From: Chamaecyparis obtusa
Taxonomy: Eukaryota; Streptophyta; Pinopsida; Cupressales; Cupressaceae
Reading direction: 5' to 3'
NCBI GenBank assembly: GCA_027943335.1
Contig: BSBK01009273.1
Location: 427,501-491,500 of the forward strand
DNA: 64,000 nt
Part shown: positions 37,770 through 50,480 of the stretch, piece by piece
How positions within the stretch are numbered: position 1 is the first letter of the stretch
Layout of the letters: every line of letters begins with the position of its first letter
Made by a program: the position numbers and the translations under genes
The notes under the pieces: model-generated
What the model saw: only the letters and a program-made list of their open reading frames with translations
The model's database searches: none
Told to the model about the DNA's origin: nothing

Positions 37770-37828
37770 CTCCAAGTGGGAGATTGTTCTGGTGTGGAGC
37801 CTGATCAGTCTCCAAGTGGGAGATTGTT
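37770..37828 (+). repeat. Duplicated polypurine tract before the 3' LTR
   Basis: CTCCAAGTGGGAGATTGTT occurs at 37770-37788 and again at 37810-37828 as part of a 40-bp tandem repeat. The second copy abuts the LTR at 37825, so it is the working polypurine tract. The first is a displaced duplicate. Confidence 0.8.
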
Positions 37829-38261
37829 GATATTGTGGTGAATGATCATGTAGTGGGTGTTGATATTGTGACAACATCTCATGTATTTAATGAAGGTGAG
37901 GGGCACTAGCCCTGAACCTCTATTCGGTGCGCAGCGCTGAAAATTTTTGTGCTTTTTTGGGAAGAATATTTTGCTTTTTCAGGAAAAAGGAAAACCTACA
38001 TTGTAAAACCCTAAAATGGTCAATTTTAGAGGTTACCCTAAAATGTTGTTATAAGCGGCTGAGATGCATATAGCATTGTAATATTGGTATATGTTTTTTT
38101 TGGATAATAAGAAAGTTGGATGGCTGTGTAGGTGGACGTAGCCCAGGTTTTGGGTGAACCACATTAAATCTGTGTGTTATCTATTTTGGGATTGTTTTCT
38201 TCTTCTGTTTCTGCATATAACTGTTAATTAAATATTGTTCTGGATCTTTCAAACCCTAACA
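37825..38261 (+). repeat. 3' LTR of the second copia element (long form)
   Basis: A 437-bp LTR. It includes an internal section of about 120 bp (GGGGCACTAGCCCTGAACC to AGGAAAACCTACATTG) that the 5' LTR lacks. Confidence 0.9.
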
Positions 38262-38266
38262 AAAAT

Positions 38267-38900
38267 AATGTATTTGTAGGCTTAACATCATGCTACGCTC
38301 TTGAAGTGACACCATTTTTTAACTTGAACTCAGAAGTGCCTATTAAAATATGATTGCAACAAAGCTATTAGAGAAAGCTTAATACCAATATTGTTTATAA
38401 AAGAAATATATGAATACACATAAAATTATAGATTATCCATTAATCCCACCCTTCACACATAAAATTGTAGATGGTCGACTGATCCTAACCTTCCAAACTC
38501 TGAATTCTCTCAGGTCCAATGCCTACCCAGATGAGCTAACTAGTAGGAAAAAATAAATCATTATAAAAAACACCCAATTGTTAAACCTTAGAAATATCTT
38601 AAATTATTCAGCTACACTATCAATTGTTAACCTCTAAAGGCTAACTATAGCTATAAAATCTCTTGACGACTAGAGGAAAGAATGTAACAAACAGACAAAT
38701 ATACATAATATAATTATTTCTCTATTCTACAAATTAAAATTCAGCTATAATATGACATAAATGTTTTACTATTGAATATGTTAAATTGACGGAAACAATG
38801 ATAATTTGGATTGAATATCTCAATGTGATCTCATTAGTTCATTAGCATGAGGTGGAAAGCATAAAAACTAGCCCATTAAGCCATTTTCAAGCAACAGTAA
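38267..38900. other. KSL 5' flank between two retroelements
   Basis: Host sequence collinear with 18060-18690 and 5120-5765 (GGCTTAACATCATGCTACGC to CCATTTTCAAGCAACAGTAA). No gene. Confidence 0.7.
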
Positions 38901-40498
38901 TGATGGGATGGCTAGGATAGACTAGCTTGTCTATGCTCCTGATCCTCAACTAGGATCTCAGTGTTCCTCAAACACCTATGAAGGTCTATAGGCTTCCTTA
39001 TCCTTCAAAGGACTTCCCTTGACCTACCTAACCTACCCACCAAGTTCAACAATCCCATTCATCCACATTCTTGCTTTGCATTCTAGCTACTATCCCCTCA
39101 CATAGGCTAAAAGGGGTCTTTTAGGCTTCTAATTTCTCCCTAAGCTCCAATAGTGAAAATGATGAGTTCCAAGGTCTTTTTGGGACTAAAGACACCTTTT
39201 CAAATCATTACCAAGGTTTTGGGATCACCCAATTTAGGGGTTCCTTTGCATTCTAGGGCTACAAGGAAGTGCCAATTAGGCCTCCTCCTAGATTTGTAGG
39301 GTCTATTACTCCTTCCCTCTACAAAAACCAAAATTCCTAACCTTAAGGAATTCTTCTAGATTTGCCTCAATCTCAAGGATTTTTTAGGTCTTGAGTGCCC
39401 ATTTGACTGTACAGGATTTATGGCAAAATTGAGGGTTTTGAGGGTTTGAGAGACTCTCCAAGGTCCTGGTCTTCAATAGCACCTTTCCACACCTTTCCAA
39501 ACCTCCTCCTTCACAACATAGAGCCTTCTTACATCCTTCTTGACCCCCTCCAAAGGGAAAGTCATGAAAATCTTTCCACTGCCTGCTGGAGTGCTTTTGC
39601 TGCTGCACAACCCTAGCCGGATTGCTCCCAATTCGCCTAGGGCTTTGTCAAGCCATTGCTTGCTCTTGTTTGTTGGGGCCCTTTTTTATAATACAAGTAT
39701 AGGGTCTATATTCTTGGAATCCAGAATCCCATGGCAATCCCATGGTGGAAACAAGATCTACAACCCCATTTACATGAAGCTCTCCAAAACTGGCAGAGCA
39801 CTGGTTAATACAAAGAAATTAAACAAAACTACTAAAACCTCTAATGAAATTAAACTAAATGCACACAAATAAACAATCTAAACTCTCAAGACAACATTCA
39901 CAAAGTATATTCACACAAGCTCATTGTATTCACAGATATTCAGTCATTCAACAGTGACTGTTGCACACAAAACTTCACCAGTCTGTCTCTCCGTACTATA
40001 TCTTTTCCAATCTGACATTCAACCTATACATTAGGGTTGGAAAAGTCTTAAATATTCCTCTTGGAGTGAGTGCTTAGTTTTTAGGGTGTCTTTAGCCTCT
40101 TGACATAGGTAGACATTACAAAGTAAAAGAAATTGCTTAGCAACTTTTAAAAGTTGCTAGCAACTTCTGAGCAACTTTTAGTTGCTTGAGCAACTTTTGC
40201 TCACTCATAAAAATAGACCATTACTAGGCCTTCTAAGGCACTCATGTGCACCAAAAAACCACCAAACACTAACTCCTATACCATTACTCAAATAGAACCC
40301 AAAAACCTCAAGTTGACAACTTTGCTTGAGTCAATGGGCATTGCAAACTATAAAGACCAGCAGACCTCTAGGACTAATACAAAGCCTAGACACAACAAAA
40401 ATTGAGTCAAACTCCTTGGTGACTCTTATTCCATTTACATAGCATTAACACACCAAAAAAAAGAAGGTGAGGGCCCTCATAGAGGTGCTCCTGCACCA
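38901..40498 (-). repeat. 3' LTR of the gypsy element
   Basis: A 1598-bp LTR. It contains a run of AGCAACTTTT..AGTTGCT inverted and direct motifs near 40138-40200, repeated in the other LTR near 46432-46490. Confidence 0.92.
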
Positions 40499-40517
40499 TA
40501 CTCCCCCTCAGCACAAA

Positions 40518-40712
40518 CTAGGGAACCTTGGGATCTAGAAGAGCTAGATCAACCCTAAACTTTTTGAATTGTCCTTCCTCTATCCAAGTGGCTTTAGATT
40601 CAAGATGATCCTTCCATTTGATCAGGTGATCCATATAAACTTGATGCCTTGTGGTCTTCTTCACTCTGGATTCCAAAACCTTCTCTGCTTGGGCTGGCTT
40701 CTTCTTGGGCAT
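40518..40712 (-). pseudogene. Chromodomain at the C-terminus of gypsy pol
   Basis: The frame reads VLESRVKKTTRHQVYMDHLI, then KWKDHLESKATWIEE. The LIKWK and ATWIEE positions match the chromodomain strand and helix of plant chromoviral integrases, which are thought to guide insertion to marked chromatin. It follows the integrase C-terminal GPCKILAKYGENAY segment (about 40870). One stop near 40761 separates them. Confidence 0.82.
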
Positions 40713-43700
40713 TGCATTAGTATCTACATCCTGTAGTACCTTTGGTGGAGCTATACCTTGCTAACTAATATCACCTTTGAATCTGATCAGGTCTACAACA
40801 TTGAACACCGATGAGATGGCTAAATCTGAAGGCAAGTCCACCTTATAGGCATTCTCTCCATATTTGGCTAGAATCTTGCATGGGCCTACTCTCCTCATCT
40901 GTAGCTTAGTAGGCATGCCCTTCTGCATTCTTTCTTTGCTAAGGTGGACCATGACATAGTCCCCAATCTGAAACTATACTTCTTTCCTCTTTTCATCCAC
41001 TTTAGCCTTGAGTTTTTGAGTAGACTCCAAAATAGACTTCTTCACTTGCTCTTGAACCTCCTTGATGGTTTGAGTAAAATATTCAGCTTGTCTACTCTTC
41101 AACTCCATGGAACATAAGTCTCTCAACTCACACACTCCTCTAGGGTGTCTTCCATACACTATCTCAAAAGGACTTCTTCCTGTGGTCCTGTTGACACTGT
41201 CATTGTAAGCATATTTAGCCTAAGATATAACAAGATCCCAAGTCTGCCCATACTCCTTTGTCAAACACCTTAGTAAGTTGCCAAGCACTCTATTAATGAC
41301 CTCAGTTTGACCATCTGTTTGAGGATGGTATGCTAAACTAAAAGAGAGATTAGTTCCCAGCCTTTTCCATAAGGTTTGCCAAAAATGGCCCATAAACTTG
41401 CTATCCCTGTCTAACACAATGCTCAAAGGAAGTCCATGAATCCTAACTATCTCCTTAAAGAAGAGATGTGCTACATAGCTTGCATCATGAGTAGTTTTAC
41501 AAGGAATGAAATAACTCATTTTAGAAAACCTGTCTACTACAACATAGATGCTATCCATACCTAATTTTTTTTTAGGGAGTCCAACCACAAAGTCCATACT
41601 TACACACTCCCAAGGCCTATTTGGAATTGGTAGAGGTTGATAGAGTCCTGCATTGCTTGAACCACCTTTAGCTCTCTGACATACTCCACATTGCTCTACA
41701 TACCTCCTGACATCCCTTGCTATCTTAGGCCAAAAGTAGTATCTCTATACTAACTCCAATGTCTTGTTTATGCCAAAATGACCACTTAGGCTACCATTAT
41801 GCTTCTCTTGGATCAGATTTTCCCTCATGGATCCTCTAGGTACACAAAGCTTATTACCTTTAAACAACAACCCATTTTGAAGGGTGTAGTCTGCAAACTC
41901 ACCATGAAAATTGATCTCAAACTCTAGGCACACCTTGTAGGCTTGTGAGAAGTCTTCATCTCCCTCATATAAGTCTTTAAAACCTACTATTCCAATGCTT
42001 TGTAGTTGTACCTCTTGGACAGTCAATAACTTCCTACTCAGAGCATCTGCAACCTTGTTAAGCTACCCCTTTTTGTATTTGATTGTAAAGGTAAAGGATT
42101 GGAGATACTCCATCCATTTCAAGTGATTTTTACTAATCTTTTCTTGAATATTTATGTAGCTTAAAGCCTGATTATCAGTATAGACAACAAATTCTTTGGG
42201 CAAGAGATAATGCCTCCACTTCTTGAGAGATTGTACCAATGCATACAACTCCAAGTCATAAGCTGAATACTTCTTCTTTGCCTCATTGAGCTTCTCACTG
42301 AAGAATGCCACAGGCCTTCCTTCTTGACTCAAAACACCCCTTGCTACTGTTCCACTTGCATCACATTCAATGGTAAACAATTTATCAAAAGTAGGTAAGA
42401 GTAAGATAGGTTTAGTGGCTACCTCTTGCTTCAATGTTTGGAATGCTTTCTTAGCTACCTCAGTCCATTTAAACTTAGTTTTCAGTCCTCCTTTGATGGT
42501 GTCAAGCACTGGTGCACATATCCCACTGAAGTTTCTTATAAACTTTCTATAAAATTGGGCTAAACCATGAAAACTTCTAACTTTTGTCCCTATTTTTGGG
42601 GTAGGCCAATTCAAGATTGCCTCCACCTTGCTTGGGTCCATTTTCAGAGTACCCTTGGACACTACAAAGCCCAAATAAACCAGCTCTTGCTGCATGAACT
42701 CACACTTTTCCAAATTGATGGCTAGCTGCTCTTCATGTAGCTTCTTCATAACCAACCTTAAGTGTTCGAGGTGTCCTACTTTTGTCTTGCTATAGATGAG
42801 TATATCATCCAAATACACCACCACAAATCTGCCTGTGAAGTCCTTCAAGACCTCATTCATCAACCTTGTGAAGGTGCTAGGGGCATTGGTAAGCCCAAAT
42901 GGCATCACAAGCCATTCATACAAACCATCAATGGTTTTAAAAGCGGTCTTCCACTTATCACCCTCCTTAACTCTGATTTGGTGATAACCACTCTTCAAAT
43001 CCAGCTTTGTAAAATACATAGCATCTCCTAAGTAATCCATCAGATCTTCTATTCTTGGAATTGGGAACCTGTACCTAATAGTGATCTTGTTAATAGCCCT
43101 TGAATCTATGCAAAGTCTCCATTTTCCACCTTTCTTAGATGCCAAGACCACTGGTACCGCACATGGACTAATACTCTTCTTGATCAGCCCTTGATCCAAT
43201 AATTCTTGTACTTGCCTTGCCACTTCCTTGTTCTGATCTAGGGTAAGCTTATATGCTACTTTATTAGGCAAGGATGCACCAGGTACAAAGTCAATTTGAT
43301 GACTTATGGCTCTTCTTGGAGGTAAAGTGGCAAGGGTTCCATCACTTACAATATCTCTAAATTCTTCCAACATTTGGTGCACTTCTAATGGTAAATCTAC
43401 CTGCAACTTCTTGTTTTCCTCCTTTGGCTTCACCATAATAGCACACCCTATGGTCTCCTCATCCTGTAGTGCATGTAAGAACTCTTTACCACTGCTAAGC
43501 AACACACTAGGTGTCTTAGAAGTTCCCTCTTCATTCTATGTTAAGGACTGAATTTTGAAAGTCCTTGCATCTTTCTTAAAAGAAATGGAGTTCTCCTCTC
43601 CATCATAGATCATCTTTCTATCAAATTGCCAGGGTCTTGCCAATAGAAGATGGCATGCATCCATGGGTAAGACATCACAAAGAATTATGTCTTTATAGCC

Positions 43701-45176
43701 TCCAATAGAAAACTCTACCCATGTCTGCTCATTCACTAGCACACTTTGCTCCTAATTCAACCAGGTTACCTTATATGGATTTGCATGAGGAACCATTGTG
43801 AGTTTTAGCTTCTTGGCTACTTCCTCTGCTATGATGTTATCAATAGACCCTGAATCTACTATAACCTTGCATACTTTACCTTGTATCTTGCATCTAACTC
43901 TAAAAAGAGCCCTTCTTTGCTTGGGTTCACCTTGATTAGACTGCCTTATAAGTACCCTTCTAAACATTAGGTTCTCACCCATTTCTAATTCCATTTTGTT
44001 GACCTCATTAGTGCATGAGCTGCTGCTGTCCTCTTGGGTATAGGCTACCCTTTTCTCATTATGTGAAGCTGATGGTTTGTTAGGACACCTATAGGCAAGG
44101 TGTCCAAGCTGTCCACATTGATAGCACTTCATGGTGGCAAAGTAGGAGCTACTCCTTCCTGTTCCTCTTCCTCTGTTTCCTTGAGAACCTCTTCCTCTAC
44201 CATAAGATCCTCTTGTACTAATTTCTGAACTTTGTTCCAAGAGTCTGCTCTCACCTTGGTTTCTTGATTCACCACCTCTACTAGAACCTCCTCTTTGACC
44301 CCCTCTAGAGTCTCTACCTCTTCCTCTGATCTTGGAATTAGGTTCTTGCTTCCTCCTCTGTTTATCTTCAAGCTTTTGTGCCATATGCTGACATCCAAGT
44401 ACGGTGGTAGGAGTGAACAAACTCCTCTCTTATGCTATGCTCCATTTCAAGCCACTTAGGTACCTTGCCACTTTGATACTTTATTCTTCTTTAATCTTGG
44501 ATCTCAAGCTCAACTTGTGGAACTCCTCGGTGTAGGTAGCTACATCCATCTCCTTCTATCTGAGATTCAATCTCTTCCTATGCTGTTGGATTTCATAATC
44601 AGCTAGTAGGTATGCTTCCTTTACTTTGTTTTCCATTGCTTTCCAATTGGAGATTGGATTCTTTCCCTCTTTCTCTCTTTCACCTTGCAAGTAGTTCCAC
44701 CAGGTTAATGCTTGTCCTCTCAACCTAGATTTGGCCACCTTGACCTTCTATGCTTCTGAGATCTCTTCACATTCAAATTGATTCTCCATGCCTTCAATCC
44801 ACTGCATCACAAGCTCTGTATCCATCCTGTCGGTAAGTAATGGGACACCTTCAAGTGCCTTGCCTGTGATAGCATTCAATGCTTTAAGAAATTTCTCATC
44901 TTGAGTTGGAGGATCAGGTGTGGGCACTTCATCATCTATGGTTACCCCTTTTTTCCTAGCATCCTTCTCCTCCATTTTCACATTCACCTTATCTTTTTTT
45001 GCTTGGACATCATCCAAGAGTTGTTCCATTTGATACAACCTTTCCTGCAGGAGTCTATTAGCTTCCTCCTGATCTTCTACTTTCTTTGCAAGCTCTGCAT
45101 TGGTCACCATTTTTTGTTTTCCAAATGATCCACTTGATTCTTTTGGTGTTTGAAACATCCACCCTTCACTTCCCAA
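40518..45176 (-). pseudogene. gypsy gag-pol polyprotein, several stops
   Basis: Read from 45176 leftward: gag (45176-44556) with a coiled-coil stretch AELAKKVEDQEEANRLLQER; Gly/Arg-rich linker and CCHC knuckle CYQCGQLGHLAYRC (near 44130-44090); protease VIVDSGSIDNII (near 43860); reverse transcriptase within 43505-42063 with YLDDILIYSK near 42810 and SRAINKITIR; RNase H with ECDASG and YTDNQAL; integrase zinc region HNGSLSGHFG.NKT (near 41800); and integrase core MDFVVGLP, DRDSKF, TDGQTEVINR (41597-41220). A chromodomain ends it. In-frame stops occur near 44740, 44550, 43748, 43538, 42062, 41746, 41219 and 40975. The domains are complete, so decay is by point changes only. Confidence 0.93.
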
Positions 45177-45201
45177 GCCTTAAGAGGCTCTGATACCAAT
45201 C

Positions 45202-46792
45202 TGATGCGATGGCTAGGATAGACTAGCTTGTCTATGCTCCTGATCCTCAACTAGGATCTCAATGTTCCTCAAACACCTATGAAGGTCTATAGGCTTCCTT
45301 ATCCTTCAAAGGACTTCCCTTGACCTGCCTAACCTACCCACCAAGTTCAACAATCCCATTCATCCACATTCTTGCTTTGCATTCTAGCCACTATCCCCTC
45401 ACATAGGCTAAAAGGGGTCTTTTAGGTTTCTAATTTCTCCCTGAGCTCCAATGGTGAAAATGATGAGTTCCAAGGTCTTTTTGGGACTAAAGACACCTTT
45501 TCAAATCATTACCAAGGTTTTGGGATCACCCAATTTAGGGGTTCCTTTGCATTCTAGGGCTACAAGGAAGTGCCAATTAGGCCTCCTATCGGATTTGTAG
45601 GGTCTATTACTCCTTCCCTGTACAAAACCAAAATTCTTGGCCTTAAGGAATTCTTCTAATTTGCCTCAATCTCAAGGATTTTTGAGATCTTGAGTGCCCA
45701 TTTGACCGTACAAGATTTATGGCAAAATTGAGGGTTTTGAGGGTTTAAGAGACTCTCCAAGGTCTTGGTCTTCAACAGCACCTTTCCAAACCTCCTCCTT
45801 CACAACATAGAGCCTTCTTACATCCTTCTTGACCCCCTCCAAAGGGAAAGTCATGAAACTCTTTCCACTACCTATTGGAGTGCTTTTGCTGCTGCACAAC
45901 CCTAGCCGAATATCTCCCAATTCGCCTAGGGCTTTGTCAAGCCATTGCTTGCTCTTGTTTGCTAGGGCCCTTCTTGTTTATAATACAAGTATAGGGTTTT
46001 CATTTTTGGAATCCATAATCCCATGGCAATCCCATGGTGGAAACAAGATCTACAGCCCCATTTACATGAAGCTCTCCAAAACTGGCAGAGCACTAGTTAA
46101 TACAAAGAAATTAAACAAAACTACTAAAACCTCTAATGAAATGAAACTAAACGCACACAAATAAAAAATCTAAACTCTCAAGACAACATTCACAAAGTAT
46201 ATTCACACAAGCTCATTGTATTCATAGATATTCAGTCATTCAATAGTGACTGTTGCACACAAAACTTCACCAGTCTGCCTCTTTGTACTATATCTTTTCC
46301 AATCTGACATTCAACCCATACATTAGGGTTGGAAAAGTCTTAAATATGCCTGTCTTGGAGTGAGTGCTTAGTGTTTAGGGAATCTTTAGCCTCTTGACAT
46401 AGATAGACATTACAAAGTAAAAGAAATTTCTTAGCAACTTTTAAAAGTTGCTAGCAACTTCTGAGCAACTTTTAGTTGCTTGAGCAACTTTTTCTCACTC
46501 ATAACAATAGACCATTACTAGGCCTTCTAAGACACTCATGTGCACCAAACAACCAGCAAACACTAACTCCTATACCACTACTCAAATAGAACCCAAAAAC
46601 CTCAAGTAGACAACCTTGCTTGAGTCAATGGGCATTGCAAACTATAAAGACCAGCAGACCTCTAGGACTAATACAAAGCCTAGACACAACAAAAATTGAG
46701 TCAAACTCCTTGGTGACTCTTATTCCATTTACATAGCATTAACACACCAAAAACAAGAAGGTTAGGGCCCTCATAGAGATGCTCCTACACCA
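45202..46792 (-). repeat. 5' LTR of the gypsy element
   Basis: A 1591-bp LTR directly beside the primer binding site on the minus strand. Close to the other LTR, with scattered substitutions and few short indels. Confidence 0.92.
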
Positions 46793-46797
46793 AGTAG

Positions 46798-47856
46798 ACA
46801 AGTCCATTTACAAATCGAACCCTCATACCAATAATCATTGTAAAATAAGTACACGAACTTCAAAATTTTGCCAAAGAACAAATTGTGTCATTTCACCTAT
46901 AGAGTTTGTCAAAACATGGTATTTTGCATCTGTGGACCACCATTGACAAAATCTGGCAGAAGGGTATGAAAATGGAGGCAAGGTAATTACAGAGTTTGTA
47001 GAATAGGAGACTGTAGAAAAGCTATGTGCTCCCATGGAAAATGAATTGGTAATAGTAATTTGTTGGTCACAAAATAAGTAAATTTATTGAAATCTTCAGT
47101 GTTCTACCTTATCCTCTGCCATCTTTGTTTCTTGTAGAAAGAGAGGCAGTCAATTTGTTTATACAGATTGAAATCAAGTAGTAAATATTAATATTATATT
47201 ATAGGTATCTAAAAATTTGATCACATTCGATCGATTCACCTCTATGTTATCTAATTAATCATTGCTTGTAATCATTAGATAATAGTTATAATTTAATTAA
47301 TATTGATTTTGTTTTATTCTACTTTAATAAATTTTCACTTGAACTCGATGATTAGTTTAATTATTTGTTCTAATTTTTATTGCATTTCTTCTAAATAAAT
47401 TTAATTTATTTAACTAACATCTTCAAATGTCACATCCTCCATGACTCTTAATCATTGATTAAGTTAGTCAACCCATATCCATCACATCTAGACATGAATC
47501 TTGTACATGTGATATGGCTTTGGTAACATGTCAAAGGAATCTTTCATGGCTTTGTTAACATGTCAAAGGAATCTTTCATTCCTCAATTCCTCTCCAATCC
47601 TCAAATCTATAAACTAGAATTTTAAATTTACAAGTGTTCCCTTCAAGGTACACATCTCCTCCTCTTACTTTGTGAGATTGTGCCATCTCATGAGATGATA
47701 ATACCAAGTCATTCTCCACCTTTAACCTCATACCTCATATTATCAACCATCAATTCAATAATAACCCCCAGTCTATACATTCATGACTTAGCTATTCTCA
47801 TCTATCTTGTTACTTATCATGTGATCATCATTATGCTACAAAATTGTGAGTGTTGA
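46798..47856. other. KSL 5' flank, right of the gypsy element
   Basis: Collinear with 18690-19721: ACAAGTCCATTTACAAATCG, the TGATTAAGTTAGTC site near 47450 and the CATCTCATGAGATGAT palindrome near 47683. No gene. Confidence 0.65.
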
Positions 47857-48080
47857 CACATACAAATTGCACATTTTGGGAGATTCGTTGCAATAGGAGT
47901 TCGATATTCTTCAATTTTATGGTATTTTTTGTTAATTTGATCTCATTTTAGCCTAAACTTGATTATTTCTTGAATTTGTGTTTTTGGATTGATTTTGCTA
48001 CAATTTAGATCTTTTTGAAAACACATTTCCATGGACACATTTTTTATAGACCTTGTGGGACCCACATCACACATCAAATC
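47857..48080. repeat. Leader repeat, copy 5 of 5
   Basis: Opens block 3. It matches copies 1 and 3 closely and supplies the uninterrupted version of the site hit by the LTR element at 1-380. Confidence 0.8.
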
Positions 48081-49194
48081 AAATAAATTTTCTTGTGTTT
48101 AGTGTTTTCACTTTTGCATGTTCCTTTTCACTTTTGCATGAATTAATATCAATTGTAGATATCTTTTTCACCTGAAATTATGCAATTCCACCTCTCTTGG
48201 GTTAATGTTTCATGAATGTACAATTTTATAAGTTTACACCACACATATCTTGCACTAGCTTTTAGCATCCATAAATCTTAGCATTATAATAATATTAACT
48301 TTAGCTAATGTTATTTTTTAAAATTATTTTAATTTAGTTTTACAGTAATTTGAAAGCAAAAAAAATTGCTCATTAGATCATTCGTTCACATGTCTCTTGG
48401 TGCAGTATTTAGACTCTAGAAATTAAACGAACAATTTTTTTTATAAAAATAAATCAAACTCCTAAATATAAAATGGACAATTTTAATGCAACTGAGAGGT
48501 CTTACACATTTCTCCTAAGCTCTAAAAGGCTAAATGAAAAACATCATTAATGGAGAGATTTTCAATGCTTCAACAAACTAATATATCAATATCTAATTAC
48601 TACATGTTGCATTATTCATTTCTATTATAGATTTAATATTTTTCATATCCTTGTTCCAAAGTACATTAATTATATGAAGACCTAGACAATAATACCACGT
48701 GTTAAACAAGAAATTGACAATGTTGCAAAATGATAAATGATATGATGAAGCACCATTGTACTCTAGCAACTCCTCAGAAGACTCGCAAGCTATGAACAAT
48801 ATAGGTCATGTCAATATAAACTATAAAACTATTTGTTTTTACTATTTATTTTAATGCCTACACCCATGATAGAGTAATGCAACTACCTTAACAACATATG
48901 CAATTTTCCCTAACAACTTTTAGTAGTAACTTCACTATATTATAGCCCCTATTTTAAATATATTTTCAATATATTTTGATCTTTCCATAGATATGCTAGT
49001 TGAAATATTGATTCTAAACATCGCATGACACTATCTCTATTGTCCATTTCCATCATAATAACCAATACTAGCCATATGACAATTTGTTCACAAGAGAATG
49101 GACAAGGATAATAATGGATCTATCGCACTACTAGAGAAAAGAAACTTGAATATGTTCTCCTACCACCATGATCTAAGTGATGCGAAGGAAAAGT
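48081..49194. other. Noncoding stretch of block 3
   Basis: Collinear with 621-1734 and 19946-21049. Nothing beyond the block-wide conservation is visible. Confidence 0.55.
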
Positions 49195-50065
49195 TATTTA
49201 TCCAATCTTAACATTGAGTGCATATTCAATTATTTGTTTGTGTCTGATTCTTAACACATTAATGTTATTTAAAAAATTATTTATTGTTTATTTTTCCAAT
49301 CTTTACTTTTTTCTCTAATCTTTACATAGAATACATATTCAATATGTTTATTTATGATTCTTAGTGTATCCATGTTATTTAAGAAATAATTTATTGCTTA
49401 TTTCTCAAACAAAATGCATATTCAATATGTTTATCTGTGATTCTCAATCCATGACATTATTTAAGAAATTATTTATTGCTTATTTCTTCAAATTTAACAT
49501 GGAATAGATATTCAATATGTTTGTCGGTGATTCTCAATGCATGAATGTTATTTAAAAAATTAGTTATCGCTTATTTCTCTAATTTTCATTTATTTCTCCA
49601 ATCTTCACTTATTTATCCCATCTAAACATGGAGTACATATTCAATATGTTTTTGTGTGATTCTCAATGCATGAATTTTATTTAAGAAATTATTTATTGCT
49701 TATTTCTCTAATATTTACTTATAATTTCTCCAATCTTCTCAGCTTTATAAAATTTTTAGTTCTAGTGTTAATGCTTGATTTGTCTATGATTCTCGATGTA
49801 TGAATGTTATTTAAGAAATTATTTAAATTGAATATTTTTCCAATCTTCATTTATCTGTCAAGTCTTTACATGTAGTGCATATTCGATATGTTTGTCTGTG
49901 ATTCTCAATGCATGAAGGTTATTTAAGAAATCATTTATTGCCTGTTTCTCCAATCTTCAAATGAAGTGCATATTCAAGATATTTGTGATTCTCAATCTTG
50001 CATGAATGTGATTTAAGAAATTATTTATTGCTTATTTCTTCAATCTTGATAAGAAGTGCATATTA
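49195..50065. repeat. AT-rich minisatellite, array 3
   Basis: Third copy of the minisatellite array, with the same units and order as 1735-2590. Confidence 0.85.
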
Positions 50066-50480
50066 GAAATGTTTGTATGCGATCACAATAATACCTTAAA
50101 CCAATTATGTGTTGCAAAAAGAGCTCAACTTAAATCCCAACGTGGGTGACAGAAAATTTAAATGTCTTATCTTTTTCATAGAAAATAATAAATTGAATGC
50201 ATAGAAATTTTGTTCTTGTAATCACACATTAAAGACTCTCTTTACAACTACATCTCTAGGAAATTAAAGAAAACCCCTAAAAATTGCAATTCGGTGCCAA
50301 TTTTTTTATATGAAATACCCATCTAGTCTGTAAGTCTTAAGTTTGATACTATTATACCTATGTTTGAATAATTTATGTAAATTATGTTGATACATTTAAA
50401 ATTTAATCTACCGCAATCATTTGCTCTTATTCTTAAAAATTAAGATAAAGATTAGATCTTAATCCCATAAACACAAGGTT

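Larger units (their letters stand above)
33384..38261 (+). mobile_element. Second Ty1-copia LTR retrotransposon
   Basis: A 4878-bp element with LTRs at 33384-33701 and 37825-38261 (TGTTGATATTG...AACA). TSD AAAAT is at 33379-33383 and 38262-38266. The uninterrupted site is seen in the alpha flank near 5110-5125. The primer site TGGTATCAGAGC is at 33704-33715. Its gag resembles the Tnt1-like type (UBN2 with a ..MKMGEGGSVANHLNEF segment). All copia domains are present but frameshifted. Confidence 0.94.
38901..46792 (-). mobile_element. Chromodomain Ty3-gypsy retrotransposon (chromovirus type)
   Basis: A 7892-bp element read on the minus strand. LTRs: 45202-46792 (5') and 38901-40498 (3'), TG...CA. 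TSD: AGTAA at 38896-38900 and AGTAG at 46793-46797, one base apart. The primer site (complement of CTCTGATACCA, 45188-45198) sits beside the right LTR. The polypurine tract is complementary to TACTCCCCCTC at 40499-40509. Domain order is gag, protease, RT, RNase H, integrase, chromodomain. The LTRs show only about two differences in their first 68 bases, fewer than the first copia element, so this insertion looks younger. Confidence 0.95.
19722..47856. repeat. Segmental duplication block 2
   Basis: This is the second copy of the array unit. It is longer than block 1 because three elements inserted after duplication: a TIR element at 22215-23206, a Ty1-copia element at 33384-38261 and a Ty3-gypsy element at 38901-46792. 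With these removed the unit is about 14.4 kb and collinear with block 1. The sequence resumes cleanly on both sides of each insertion, with target duplications. Confidence 0.9.
47857..50480. repeat. Segmental duplication block 3, truncated in the window
   Basis: This third copy matches 381-2980 and 19722-23340, with leader repeat, small conserved region and minisatellite. It stops at ...ACACAAGGTT, where blocks 1 and 2 continue with GTAGTGCAATG. A CACTA terminus starts at 50481. The rest of the unit, beginning with the alpha exon, should reappear on the far side of that element. Confidence 0.88.

Noticed and set aside
39384..39872. Frames on both strands inside the gypsy LTR (also 45717-46164)
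   Set aside because: They lie wholly within LTRs and recur only because both LTRs share the sequence.
33384..46792. Possibility that the second copia and the gypsy elements are nested
   Set aside because: Each has its own target duplication in KSL flank sequence, and 634 bp of host DNA (38267-38900) separate them.
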